This document shows, piece by piece, positions 8,659 through 16,961 of a stretch of 64,000 nucleotides of DNA. A program made the translations under genes and the position numbers. The DNA lies in assembly GCA_017642885.1 (NCBI GenBank), contig JAEPOM010000009.1:62001-126000 (forward strand), given 5' to 3'. Each line of letters starts with the position of its first letter. Within the stretch, counting starts at the first letter, position 1. The notes below the pieces were generated by a model. It was given only the letters and a program-made list of their open reading frames with translations, ran no database searches and was not told the DNA's origin. The DNA comes from Henriciella sp. (GTDB taxonomy: Bacteria; Pseudomonadota; Alphaproteobacteria; Caulobacterales; Hyphomonadaceae).

Positions 8659-9114
8659 ATGCGCCTCTTAAGTATTGCAGCTGCGCTCGCTCTGATCACG
8701 GCTTGTGAATCCGTCCCAGCCGATCCTTCGGCGCCGAGCGAGATCCGTCACTACGTGAAAGACGCCTATAAAGAAGCTGGATTTCCGTTTTCGAGTGCGG
8801 TGGAAGCGGATGGCTGGGTGTTCCTTGCGGGCGAGCTCGGGACGAGGCCAGATACCGGACTGGTGCCAGGCGGGATCGGGCCCGAAACCCGCCAGACCAT
8901 GGACAATATCCAGGCGACGCTTGAGGCAAACGGGCTGGGTTGGGACAATGTTGTGAAGTGTACGGTATTTCTGGCGGATATCGCAGAGTGGCCTGCGTTC
9001 AATGATGTTTACAAAACCTACTTTGACGGAACCTATCCCGCCCGCAGCGCGCTCGGCGCCAGCGGTCTCGCCCTGGGCGCACGGGTCGAGATTGAGTGTA
9101 TCGCGAAACGCTAG
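8659..9114 (+). CDS. Lipoprotein-anchored RidA (YjgF/UK114) family protein
   Basis: A 151-residue protein with an N-terminal lipoprotein signal (MRLLSIAAALALITAC, lipobox ITAC, Cys16) followed by a complete RidA domain. RidA enzymes hydrolyse reactive 2-aminoacrylate-type imines. The residues needed for deamination appear intact: the Arg in PARSALGAS (equivalent to Arg105 of enteric RidA) and the Glu in VEIECIA (Glu120). Cytoplasmic RidA has no signal, so an envelope location is unusual. It is convergent with the cupin gene, and the two stop codons interlock on CTAG at 9111-9114. Confidence 0.85.
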   Translation: MRLLSIAAALALITACESVPADPSAPSEIRHYVKDAYKEAGFPFSSAVEADGWVFLAGELGTRPDTGLVPGGIGPETRQTMDNIQATLEANGLGWDNVVKCTVFLADIAEWPAFNDVYKTYFDGTYPARSALGASGLALGARVEIECIAKR

Positions 9115-9782
9115 GCGGCTTCGGTCAGCGCTGCCAGATGCCCTGTCTTCACATAGATAAGACAGCCTTCATCGGACCAGGGATGATGTTGTGATCCATG
9201 CGGGCTGCGTAGCCATGTGCCTGCAGGATAGTCGCCATTCTCATCCTGGAACGTGCCTTCAAGCACGAGGATTTCCTCCCCGCCCCAATGCTGGTGCAGC
9301 CGAAACTTGGTGCCCGGCGCCCAGCGCACCAGGGCGGCGCTCTCGGTTCCATGACTGTGCAACGGCAAGACGGACAGACCTGGAACCTGACCTGGCAGGA
9401 AGTCCGCGTTTTGAGTCTCGATGACTTTTTGCTCAGTGTCTGCTTCGTCAAACTGGTGCAGTTTGACAAAGATCGTGCATCCGTCTTTCGAGTGCGGAGT
9501 ATGCTTCGACCCGATTGGGTTTCGAACATAGGATCCGGGCGGATAGTCGCCGTGTTCGTCTGAGAAGACGCCATCGAGGACGAAGAACTCTTCACCGCCC
9601 CCATGCGTGTGCTCGCTGAAATAGGAGTCCGGAGCATAGCGCACGATGGATGTTGCGCGGGCAACTTCTTCGCCGATTCGGTCCAGCATTTGCCGATCAA
9701 CCCCGGCCATAGGCGAGGCGACCCACTCACGGTCCTCAGGGCGAAGAACAACGCGTTCGTTGAAATCTGCGTTCACTCTCAT
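9111..9782 (-). CDS. Double-cupin protein, ChrR-like
   Basis: A 223-residue protein with two cupin beta-barrels. Repeat one has EHTHGGGEEFFVLDGVFSDEHGDYPPGSYVRNP; repeat two has RLHQHWGGEEILVLEGTFQDENGDYPAGTWLRSP (quoted here as two separate repeats, each with the HxHxGGEE metal-binding pattern). This arrangement resembles the C-terminal cupin of ChrR anti-sigma factors, but the zinc-binding anti-sigma domain is absent. It could be a metal-dependent dioxygenase-like or sensing protein. It follows the tetR gene by 18 bases on the same strand, so it is probably co-regulated. Confidence 0.8.
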   Translation of the reverse strand: MRVNADFNERVVLRPEDREWVASPMAGVDRQMLDRIGEEVARATSIVRYAPDSYFSEHTHGGGEEFFVLDGVFSDEHGDYPPGSYVRNPIGSKHTPHSKDGCTIFVKLHQFDEADTEQKVIETQNADFLPGQVPGLSVLPLHSHGTESAALVRWAPGTKFRLHQHWGGEEILVLEGTFQDENGDYPAGTWLRSPHGSQHHPWSDEGCLIYVKTGHLAALTEAA

Positions 9783-9800
9783 CTCGGGCTCCTAGTGTTC

Positions 9801-10367
9801 TTATTGCGTCGACAGTCTGGACCGGAACGATGCAGTTGCTCTGTCAAAGGGGGAGATTTCGCCTGCCGCTCGCGACAGGAGTTGCGCGCCTTCCATCAAG
9901 GCGAGTGTGGCGTGTGCTTCGGCAGCGGGGTCGCTTACGCCTGGTATCGAGCCGTCCGTCTCAGCCTCGGTGAATACCCGCTTGAGCCAAGCCGCACTGT
10001 CTTCGTGAAACTGATTGAGGCGTTGCAAGACGGGGTCTGGCAGGTTCGCTCGGCCAGCACTAAAAGCGACGCAAAGACAAAGCTGCGTGCCTCCGTCCAC
10101 GGCGTCTCGATACAAATCGAGATAGGCGCTCAACTTGTGCGCGGCACTCCTATCTATCGCCTCAATCTGCGCCAGCGTGTCCATGAAAGCGGAGGCATAT
10201 CGCTCAAGCAAGTCGAACGCGAGGTCGGCTTTCTTTGGAAAGTGGTGGTGAATACTGGCTTTTCGAATGCCCACATCTCGGGCCAGATCGGCATAGGAAA
10301 AGGCATCAAATCCACGTTGACGCGCAGCGCGTTCAGCAGAGTCCAAGAGGGCAGTTCGCGTGTCCAT
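9801..10367 (-). CDS. TetR/AcrR family transcriptional regulator
   Basis: A 188-residue regulator with N-terminal HTH: TALLDSAERAARQRGFDAF, then YADLARDVGIRKASIHHHFPKKADLAFDLLERY. The C-terminal ligand domain is helical. The ATG at 10367 is only 8 bases from an inverted repeat at 10376-10389, the likely autoregulatory operator. The gene leads into the cupin gene (18-base gap), which is its probable target. The divergent neighbour is the OppDF ATPase gene. Confidence 0.87.
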   Translation of the reverse strand: MDTRTALLDSAERAARQRGFDAFSYADLARDVGIRKASIHHHFPKKADLAFDLLERYASAFMDTLAQIEAIDRSAAHKLSAYLDLYRDAVDGGTQLCLCVAFSAGRANLPDPVLQRLNQFHEDSAAWLKRVFTEAETDGSIPGVSDPAAEAHATLALMEGAQLLSRAAGEISPFDRATASFRSRLSTQ

Positions 10368-10375
10368 GATAGCCT

Positions 10376-10389
10376 ACCTAGTAGTAGGT
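10376..10389. promoter_or_regulatory. Operator-like inverted repeat ACCTA-N4-TAGGT
   Basis: A 5-base inverted repeat with a 4-base centre, ending 8 bases upstream of the tetR start at 10367. AC/GT-flanked sites of this form are common for AcrR-type regulators. The position would block translation initiation or promoter access of the tetR-cupin unit. Confidence 0.5.
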
Positions 10390-10480
10390 TGAATGGAATT
10401 CAAGAGGACTCACCTGCTTGCTTGACAATTGCCTGCGTGTATCGCCCTTTGCCGGAGTGTTTTGAGTAGAGGCCAGCTCC

Positions 10481-12319
10481 GTGACATCTCCCATTCTGTC
10501 GGTCAAAGACCTGAAAGTTGCCTTCGATACGCCGGATGGCGCGGTGAATGCGGTGCGCGGGATCAGTTTCGACGTCTCCGCAGGTGAGTGTCTTGGCATC
10601 GTCGGAGAGTCCGGGTCGGGCAAAAGCCAGACCGTCCTCGCGGCTCTGGGTCTGCTCGCCGATAACGGAACAGCCACCGGCTCCGTCATGTTTAACGGAA
10701 CCGAGATGCTGACGGCGGATGCGAAGACCCTGCGCGAGATTCGCGGGGATCGCATGTCGATGATCTTCCAAAACCCGCTGACCAGCCTCACGCCTCACAT
10801 GACGGTTGGGGCGCAGATGCGCGAAGTGCTGAAACTTCACAAAGGCCTGAAGGGCGAAGACGCCAATAAAGTCTGCGTCGATTGGCTTGAGCATGTCCGC
10901 ATTCCCGAAGCGCGTCGCCGCATGGATCAGTTCCCGCACGAGCTATCCGGCGGTATGCGCCAGCGTGTCATGGTCGCGATCGCCATGTTGTGTGGTCCGC
11001 AGCTCTTGCTTGCCGATGAGCCGACAACGGCGCTCGATGTCACCGTCCAGGCGCAAGTGCTCGACCTGATGGATGACCTGAAACGTGACACGGGAACAGG
11101 CATCGCCCTGATCACGCACGATATGGGCGTCGTCGCCCGGATGTGCGACCGGGTCGTCGTCATGCGCTATGGAGAGATTGTCGAAACCGGCGGGATTGAT
11201 GACATCTTTTACAATCCTCAGCACGAATACACCAAGATGCTCCTCGATGCTGTACCGCGGATCGACCAGCCGAACCGTCCTGGCCGGCCGAGCCTCGGCG
11301 CGCCGCCAGACGCCAGCGTCGAGTCCATTCTGCAAGCGGACGATTTGAAAGTTCACTTCCCAATCAATGTCGGTGGCGGCCTGTTCGGGAAGACCAAACC
11401 GCTCAAGGCGGTGGATGGTGTGAGCTTTGAATTGAAGCCTGGCGAAACCCTCGGGGTGGTCGGCGAGAGCGGTTGCGGAAAGTCGACACTTGCCCGCGCG
11501 GTGCTCAAGCTTGTGCCGCAAACCGCCGGGACCGTGGCCTGGATGGGGCGCGACATCTCAAATGCCGATCGCACGACGATGAACGGCCTGCGCGACGATC
11601 TGCAGATCGTGTTCCAGGACCCGATGGCGAGCCTCGACCCGCGAATGACGATTGGCAACTCGATTGCCGAACCGCTGACCGTTCACTCTGCGCATCTCGA
11701 CAAGGCAGAGCGCGAAGAAAAAGTTCGGGAAATCATGCCGAAAGTGGGCCTCGATCCAGCGCTGATCAATCGCTACCCGCACGAACTATCCGGTGGACAA
11801 AACCAGCGCGTCGGCATTGCAAGGGCCATGATCCTTGAGCCGAAGCTGGTCGTTTGTGACGAAGCTGTTTCGGCGCTTGATGTGTCGGTGCAGGCGCAAG
11901 TTGTGGACCTGCTGATCGAGCTGCAGAAGGAATTCGGTCTCGCGATGATCTTTATCAGCCATGACCTGTCGGTTGTTCGCGAGATCTCGCATCGCGTCAT
12001 GGTGCTGTATCTGGGGAAAGTGGTGGAACTGGCCGGGCGCGAGGAAATATACGAAGATGCGCGACACCCGTATACGCGGGCGCTTATCTCGGCTGTGCCC
12101 AATCCGGATCCGAAAATGGAGCGGTCACGCGATCGGGTGAAATTGCAAGGCGATCTGCCGAGCCCGCTCGACAGCCGTGCGCCGCTGCGATTCCTCAAAT
12201 CCGTCGTCGTCGATGATCCCGAAGCGCAGCAATATGCCCCGAAGCTGATCGAAATCGCTCCAGGGCATCTGGTGGCTGAGCACGACCCGTTTGAGGATTC
12301 GGGAGGATTACGGGCCTAA
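10481..12319 (+). CDS. Fused OppD-OppF type ABC transporter ATP-binding protein
   Basis: A 612-residue cytoplasmic protein with two complete nucleotide-binding domains, as in YejF-type oligopeptide/dipeptide transporters. NBD1 has Walker A GESGSGKS (residues 42-49), signature LSGGMRQRV and [14 protein letters not shown]2 has Walker A GESGCGKS (328-335), signature LSGGQNQRV and [11 protein letters not shown]. Each NBD ends with the Opp-type extension ([12 protein letters not shown] in the second). The start is GTG at 10481 with only a weak ribosome site. No permease or binding-protein gene is adjacent, so the membrane partners must be elsewhere. Confidence 0.9.
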   Translation: MTSPILSVKDLKVAFDTPDGAVNAVRGISFDVSAGECLGIVGESGSGKSQTVLAALGLLADNGTATGSVMFNGTEMLTADAKTLREIRGDRMSMIFQNPLTSLTPHMTVGAQMREVLKLHKGLKGEDANKVCVDWLEHVRIPEARRRMDQFPHELSGGMRQRVMVAIAMLCGPQLLLADEPTTALDVTVQAQVLDLMDDLKRDTGTGIALITHDMGVVARMCDRVVVMRYGEIVETGGIDDIFYNPQHEYTKMLLDAVPRIDQPNRPGRPSLGAPPDASVESILQADDLKVHFPINVGGGLFGKTKPLKAVDGVSFELKPGETLGVVGESGCGKSTLARAVLKLVPQTAGTVAWMGRDISNADRTTMNGLRDDLQIVFQDPMASLDPRMTIGNSIAEPLTVHSAHLDKAEREEKVREIMPKVGLDPALINRYPHELSGGQNQRVGIARAMILEPKLVVCDEAVSALDVSVQAQVVDLLIELQKEFGLAMIFISHDLSVVREISHRVMVLYLGKVVELAGREEIYEDARHPYTRALISAVPNPDPKMERSRDRVKLQGDLPSPLDSRAPLRFLKSVVVDDPEAQQYAPKLIEIAPGHLVAEHDPFEDSGGLRA

Positions 12320-12349
12320 GGAAGACTCAGCCGAATTTCATCGGATGAA

Positions 12350-12958
12350 TTACTTGGCGCAAAGCACATCTGTCAGATTGCGCCGACCCCGGTCAGCATA
12401 GACAGCGCGGCCCAGTCCCATATCTTGGCAGAACTGATTGGCGTTACCGCGTCCAACCGGCACGCGGTCCCCGTAGGCGTCGCGCGGTCGCGGGAAAAAG
12501 ACCGTGTGACGACCATCGATACCTTGATTGTGGGCGCGGTGATTGCCCTGATTACCCCTGCCACGGCGGCCATGAGCGCGATCTCCGTCACGGCGATGCG
12601 CAACCCGGCGTCCACGTCCCTCAAGTGGACGCATCGAGCTGATATTATCGTTCATATGCAACCGGGTGAGGTGCGCGGTCGGGCCATCAATAACGGCGCA
12701 GCGACCTCGAAAGTCGGGATGCTCACACACCTCCCAGCTTCCGTTCACGTCGATGGAGGAGACGGTGTCGTTAAAGCCAAGCTCGTGGAGATTGTAGACA
12801 GGTCCATCAATCGCTAGAGCGGCACCGCGAAATTCGGGATGGACAAAAATGACAGCTTCACCGCCGCGGGCGCGGTCGCCATAATTTGCGGCGGCGGGGA
12901 GGGCGGTAGCTGCGGTCACGGTCGCCGCGAGGGCGAGGGCTTTCAAGGCTTGCGACAT
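12350..12958 (-). CDS. Secreted beta/gamma-crystallin domain protein
   Basis: A 202-residue exported protein (signal peptide ending ALPAAA before NYG). Two Greek-key motifs follow: AVIFVHPEFRGAALAIDG with NDTVSSIDV, and WEVCEHPDFRGRCAVIDG with NDNISSMRP. Both carry the N/D-N/D-X-X-S/T-S calcium-binding signature. After the domain comes a His/Arg/Gly-rich linker (about residues 110-150) and a C-terminal segment with two cysteines (QFCQDM and VLCAK). Calcium binding in the periplasm or outside the cell is likely; the I36 peptidase-inhibitor family shares this fold and is the alternative. It is convergent with the OppDF gene. Confidence 0.82.
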   Translation of the reverse strand: MSQALKALALAATVTAATALPAAANYGDRARGGEAVIFVHPEFRGAALAIDGPVYNLHELGFNDTVSSIDVNGSWEVCEHPDFRGRCAVIDGPTAHLTRLHMNDNISSMRPLEGRGRRVAHRRDGDRAHGRRGRGNQGNHRAHNQGIDGRHTVFFPRPRDAYGDRVPVGRGNANQFCQDMGLGRAVYADRGRRNLTDVLCAK

Positions 12959-13042
12959 GTTTGGGTCCTTTCAACAATTGAGAGGACTTTATTTCGGGCA
13001 TTCTGAACGCGTAGAGAGGGCGGCTTTCAGGTTGGGTTCAGA

Positions 13043-13357
13043 TTATTCCGCGGCGCGCATCAGGCCTTGCATCTGCGTGATCCACAGGACCCAGGCTTTG
13101 CGCCCATTCTTGGTCAGGTGAATGCGGGTTTGGGGGCGACGACCAACGAAGCGTTTCTCTTGGCGGACGTAACCAGCTTCCTCCAGCTTGCGGAGATGTG
13201 TGGAAAGGTTGCCGTCGGTCGCCCCAACTTTGTCTTTCAGTTCGCCAAAAATCGCGGGGCTTACAGTCGAGAGGTAGGCCATAATGCCAAGACGCAAGCG
13301 TCCATGAATGACATCATCTATTCTGGAATGGTCGAACGGGTTGTCTTGCTCGGACAT
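13043..13357 (-). CDS. Winged-helix transcriptional regulator (HTH_34/MarR-like)
   Basis: A 104-residue DNA-binding protein: LRLGIMAYLSTV, FGELKDKVGATDGNLSTHLRKLEEAGYV and the wing RRPQTRIHLTKNGRKAW. This is the compact single-domain family usually paired with a small integral membrane protein. The start at 13357 is 12 bases after the stop of the membrane-protein gene, so the two form an operon. It probably binds the nested palindromes at 14008-14042 upstream of that operon. Confidence 0.85.
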   Translation of the reverse strand: MSEQDNPFDHSRIDDVIHGRLRLGIMAYLSTVSPAIFGELKDKVGATDGNLSTHLRKLEEAGYVRQEKRFVGRRPQTRIHLTKNGRKAWVLWITQMQGLMRAAE

Positions 13358-13369
13358 GGTGCGCCTTTC

Positions 13370-13990
13370 CTAGATCACGCTCTTGGGTTCCTGGCGCATC
13401 ATGATCAGGCCCGGAACGAGCACGGTCAGGAATGCCCCTAATGACGCAACCGCCCAGATCTCCGCGGTTCCCTCAAACCAGATGGCAAGGACGATCATCG
13501 CGAGAGCGCCGAACCCGGCATAGGTCTGGATTTTTGTTTTTCCCATGATCCCTGTTGTGATCAGGCCTACGCCGTAAATCGCGAACACGATTGGCAGCGA
13601 GCTTTCGAATCCCGGCTGCGTCACTCCAGTCTGAAACGATTTGACGATCAGCGCGAGGAAGTAAGCGAATAAAGCGAACCCGCCTGCCATCCATACGGTT
13701 GCTTCAGAACGATTCCCGACAGAGTTACCGCCCGGCTTGTTTCGAATGCTGCGGACCAGCACAGCCTGGCCAGCGAGCCCCAGTATCAGGAAGGATCCCC
13801 AGATCCAGGCAAAGGCTATGCTCGGCCAGCCAAACAGATTGGCGGTGGTCGCGTAATGAAGGAAATAGGCCAGACCGACCAGCGCGCCCCACATGGTGAG
13901 GAACCGGCCACCGAGAAGCGGGGCGTGTTCTCCAGCTTCCGCCAGATCGCGGACATAAGCAAGATCTTCGCTCAGCGTGGATTGGTTCAT
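13370..13990 (-). CDS. Integral membrane protein partner of the winged-helix regulator
   Basis: About 206 residues with roughly six hydrophobic helices (for example FLTMWGALVGLAYFLHYA, FLILGLAGQAVLV, VFAIYGVGLITTGIMG and the C-terminal GAFLTVLVPGLIMM). The N-terminus MNQSTLSEDLAYVRDLAEAGEHAP is the usual cytoplasmic head of this membrane partner. I place the start at 13990 with GGAGCTGAAG upstream, not at 14134. Function unknown; operon with the 104-residue regulator suggests a membrane signal that modulates it. Confidence 0.75.
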   Translation of the reverse strand: MNQSTLSEDLAYVRDLAEAGEHAPLLGGRFLTMWGALVGLAYFLHYATTANLFGWPSIAFAWIWGSFLILGLAGQAVLVRSIRNKPGGNSVGNRSEATVWMAGGFALFAYFLALIVKSFQTGVTQPGFESSLPIVFAIYGVGLITTGIMGKTKIQTYAGFGALAMIVLAIWFEGTAEIWAVASLGAFLTVLVPGLIMMRQEPKSVI

Positions 13991-14007
13991 TTCTTCAGCT
14001 CCAAATA

Positions 14008-14042
14008 ACTTTGAAATACAAAGTATATACTTTTCGCAAAGT
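14008..14042. promoter_or_regulatory. Nested palindromes upstream of the membrane protein/regulator operon
   Basis: Three overlapping symmetric elements lie 18-52 bases upstream of the start at 13990: ACTTTG-N5-CAAAGT (14008-14024), a perfect 14-base palindrome AAAGTATATACTTT (14020-14033) and ACTTT-N4-AAAGT (14029-14042). AAAGTATATACTTT is a plausible binding site for the winged-helix dimer and overlaps an AT-rich promoter candidate. Confidence 0.6.
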
Positions 14043-14135
14043 GTCAAGAGATCCGTTTCTGGGTCCAGCCCCTTGGCGGGAGTGGCAAGCTTGATAGGGT
14101 GGCCCACGTTCTCAAAAAATACCGGGGAAATCACT

Positions 14136-15989
14136 ATGCCTGACGCCGCTAATTTGCCGCCCTTCCGACCGCTTCCTCAGAAGCAGCCGGACATTGAGTG
14201 CACGCGCAAACCTGACGGCACTGTTTATCTGAAACAGCGCCACGCTCCGGGAGACCGCCCGCGCTCGGTGCCTCACGCGCTCGCCATGCGGGCGGAGATG
14301 CATCCGGATCGCGAATGGCTGAAGCAGCGTAATCCCGAGACGGGCCAGTGGGAGGCGATCACATATGGCGAAGGGCTCAGCCGGACACGGGAGCTGGCGC
14401 AGGCCTTTCTCGACATGGGGGCAGGACCAGATTCGCCGGTGATGATCTTGTCTGGAAATTCAATCGAGACAGCCCTTGTCATGGTCGCCGCGATGACCAT
14501 TGGTGCGCCGGCAGCGCCCATCTCAGTGCCGTATTCTCTGATGTCGACGGACTTCGCCAAGCTGAAGCATTGTTTTGATGCTGTGGAGCCAAAGGTCATT
14601 TTTGCAGCGCAATTGACGCCATTTGAGCCTGCAATACGTGCGCTGGGAGAGCATGGCTGCACGGTCATCACTGCTGATGGTGCAAACGGAGCTGTGTCCT
14701 ATCACGGCCTGCTGGATACTCCCGTCACGCCGGTCGTGGATGCCACGCTGGATACGCTGTCAGATGACACGGTCGGCAAGTATCTCTTCACATCTGGATC
14801 GACCGGGATGCCGAAACCCGTGCCCACGACGCAAGGGGCCATGTGCTCCATGATCGCCGGAGTCGAAGGCCTGCGAGACGATGCCCGCGACCCGGAATAT
14901 GATCCGGAAGCGGTCGACAATGTCCTGGATTGGCTACCCTGGAACCACATCTCCGGATCGAATGTGAACTTTAACGGTGCGCTCTGGAACGGAGCCACGT
15001 TCTGGATCGATGGCGGCAAACCCACACCGGCTTTATTTGGAGAGACCATCCGGAATGTGCTGGACTGCAAGCCATCGACCTTCGGGACCGCACCGATTGC
15101 GCTCGCGATGCTGGCAGAGGCGATGGAAGAAGATGAAGCGCTGCTCAAGGCCTTCTTCGTCAATATGCGTTCGATCGGCTATGGCGGCGCGACGCTATCT
15201 GATGATCTGTATGATCGACTTCAAACCCTTGCGATCAAGGCAACCGGGCGGCGCATCCCGATCATCACCATGTATGGCGCGACGGAGACTCAGGGTATCA
15301 CTGTGGTGCATTGGGAAGTCGAGCGGGTTGGCCTAATCGGCTTACCTCTGCCAGGGCTGACGCTGAAACTTGTCCCCACCATGGGTAAGCTCGAAGTGCG
15401 AGTGAAAGGCGAGACCGTGATGCCCGGCTATCACAACCTGCCAGACAAGAATGCCGAAGTCTTCGATGAGGAAGGCTATTACTGTCTCGGCGATGCCGCC
15501 AAATTCGTGGACGAAGACGACCCTAATCAGGGCATTATCTTTGATGGCCGGGTTGGTGAGGATTTCAAATTGTCGTCCGGCACCTGGGTGAGTGTGGGCG
15601 TGCTTCGTCCGGATCTTGTCGCAGCTTGTTCCCCTCTCGTGTTTGATGCCGTGATCTGCGGCCAGGACAAGAACTTCATCGGCGCGATGTTCTGGCCGTC
15701 ACCTGCCGCGTTTGAGGACTATGTCAAAGCCGCGGGCGGAGACCAGATGGCGGCGTTCATGCAGCTCAACAAAGACCTGGCGGCAAAAGTCGCCGCCTTC
15801 AACGCCGCCGAACCGGGGTCGTCTCGCCGGATTAAACGATTCCTCGTGATGACTGAACCGCCAAGCATCGACAAAGGCGAGATCACGGACAAGGGCTACG
15901 TAAACCAGCGCATGACGCAGGATTGCCGCGCCGATCTCGTGGCCAGCCTGTTCGTTGACGCGCCGCCGCCAAATGTTGTGCAGCTCTAG
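14136..15989 (+). CDS. Feruloyl-CoA synthase-like AMP-forming acyl-CoA ligase
   Basis: A 617-residue ANL-superfamily adenylating enzyme that would activate an aromatic or fatty acid with ATP and CoA. The AMP-binding loop LFTSGSTGMPKPVPTT and the A5 motif MYGATETQG are clear. The segment GRVGEDFKLSSGTWVSVGVLR and the C-terminal SIDKGEITDKGYVNQRM, containing the catalytic Lys region, are typical of feruloyl-CoA synthases rather than general long-chain ligases. The ATG at 14136 is taken; the frame is open from 13977 but that part overlaps the neighbouring promoter. It is followed 9 bases later by an unknown gene, probably in one operon. Confidence 0.85.
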   Translation: MPDAANLPPFRPLPQKQPDIECTRKPDGTVYLKQRHAPGDRPRSVPHALAMRAEMHPDREWLKQRNPETGQWEAITYGEGLSRTRELAQAFLDMGAGPDSPVMILSGNSIETALVMVAAMTIGAPAAPISVPYSLMSTDFAKLKHCFDAVEPKVIFAAQLTPFEPAIRALGEHGCTVITADGANGAVSYHGLLDTPVTPVVDATLDTLSDDTVGKYLFTSGSTGMPKPVPTTQGAMCSMIAGVEGLRDDARDPEYDPEAVDNVLDWLPWNHISGSNVNFNGALWNGATFWIDGGKPTPALFGETIRNVLDCKPSTFGTAPIALAMLAEAMEEDEALLKAFFVNMRSIGYGGATLSDDLYDRLQTLAIKATGRRIPIITMYGATETQGITVVHWEVERVGLIGLPLPGLTLKLVPTMGKLEVRVKGETVMPGYHNLPDKNAEVFDEEGYYCLGDAAKFVDEDDPNQGIIFDGRVGEDFKLSSGTWVSVGVLRPDLVAACSPLVFDAVICGQDKNFIGAMFWPSPAAFEDYVKAAGGDQMAAFMQLNKDLAAKVAAFNAAEPGSSRRIKRFLVMTEPPSIDKGEITDKGYVNQRMTQDCRADLVASLFVDAPPPNVVQL

Positions 15990-15998
15990 AGGCAGCCC

Positions 15999-16898
15999 AT
16001 GGCCGCAGAATCGCGAAAACACGTCGGTTTGAAGATTGGCCTCAGCACTATTGCGTTGGTAGCTCTGGGCTTTGCGACCCTGTTTGCGTTTGGGCCTTCT
16101 GCTCCGTCAAAGCCGGTCGGGCCAGAACCTTCGCCTCATGCGGATTTGCTGGATCTGTTGCCCGACACGCCAACGCGTGAAGCGGTGGATGCGCTGAAAG
16201 CCGCAGCGCCCGCGAGTTTCGCGGAGCTGGACGCCCTCTCGACGCGCGCGATTGCAGGCGGTGCGGACGCGCAGGCCGTATCCGAGCTGGTACTCGAAGC
16301 TTTGTTTGGACAGTTTCAGACGCAGGCCAGCGCTGTGAAAGCCGCGAACAGCGATCAGTTTCAGACCGTTGTGGCTGATCTGGCAGAGGGGCTCCGCGCC
16401 TTGAAAGCGTCAGACAGCACATGGTGCAACGGGGCCCGTATGGCGGATTTCCTGGCCCAGAACGACGCGGATCTGGTGCCAACGCTCCTGGCAGAGTTTC
16501 CTTATGGGAGCCCGCAATATGACTGGGCGATGGGTTGGATGACGACTATTCTCAATGCCGCTGCGCAGGGCCAGGCAACACCGCACCGCTACGCGCGTCC
16601 GGGCTTTCGGGATGAAGCCATCCTGCAACAGGAAGGGCTCGCGCTCGGGTCGGAGCAATGGGCGCTCGGCTTGCAAATCGCATCTTTCGCGAACTCCGAA
16701 GGCACCTCCTATGCGCAGATGAAGGAGGTGATTGGCAGCATGAATGTCTGCGATCTCGGGATTGCGGTTGAGACGGTTTCGGGGCGGCTTCCCGATGATG
16801 TCCGTGGCCGAATCTGGTCGGACCTGATGCCTGAAATTATGGCCGGTAACACGCCGTATGTTATGTACAGGGTGAACGACTATTTCTTCATCGGATAG
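15999..16898 (+). CDS. Membrane-anchored protein of unknown function
   Basis: A 299-residue protein, not recognised. Residues about 12-31 form a single N-terminal membrane helix or uncleaved signal anchor (IGLSTIALVALGFATLFAF), followed by a Pro-rich linker and an alpha-helical, probably periplasmic domain with two cysteines (TWCNGA and NVCDLG). The ATG at 15999 follows AGAGGCAG and is 9 bases after the ligase stop. Co-transcription with the ligase is likely, but no role can be inferred. Confidence 0.72.
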   Translation: MAAESRKHVGLKIGLSTIALVALGFATLFAFGPSAPSKPVGPEPSPHADLLDLLPDTPTREAVDALKAAAPASFAELDALSTRAIAGGADAQAVSELVLEALFGQFQTQASAVKAANSDQFQTVVADLAEGLRALKASDSTWCNGARMADFLAQNDADLVPTLLAEFPYGSPQYDWAMGWMTTILNAAAQGQATPHRYARPGFRDEAILQQEGLALGSEQWALGLQIASFANSEGTSYAQMKEVIGSMNVCDLGIAVETVSGRLPDDVRGRIWSDLMPEIMAGNTPYVMYRVNDYFFIG

Positions 16899-16961
16899 GG
16901 ATTCAGGTCGTTCGAGAATTTTGCCTTTAAATCACCATCGGTTCCGCTTTAAGGTCACGCC

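Noticed and set aside
9603-10469. 288-codon plus-strand frame across the cupin and tetR genes
   Set aside because: Shadow of two well-supported minus-strand genes, without a ribosome site or recognisable domain.
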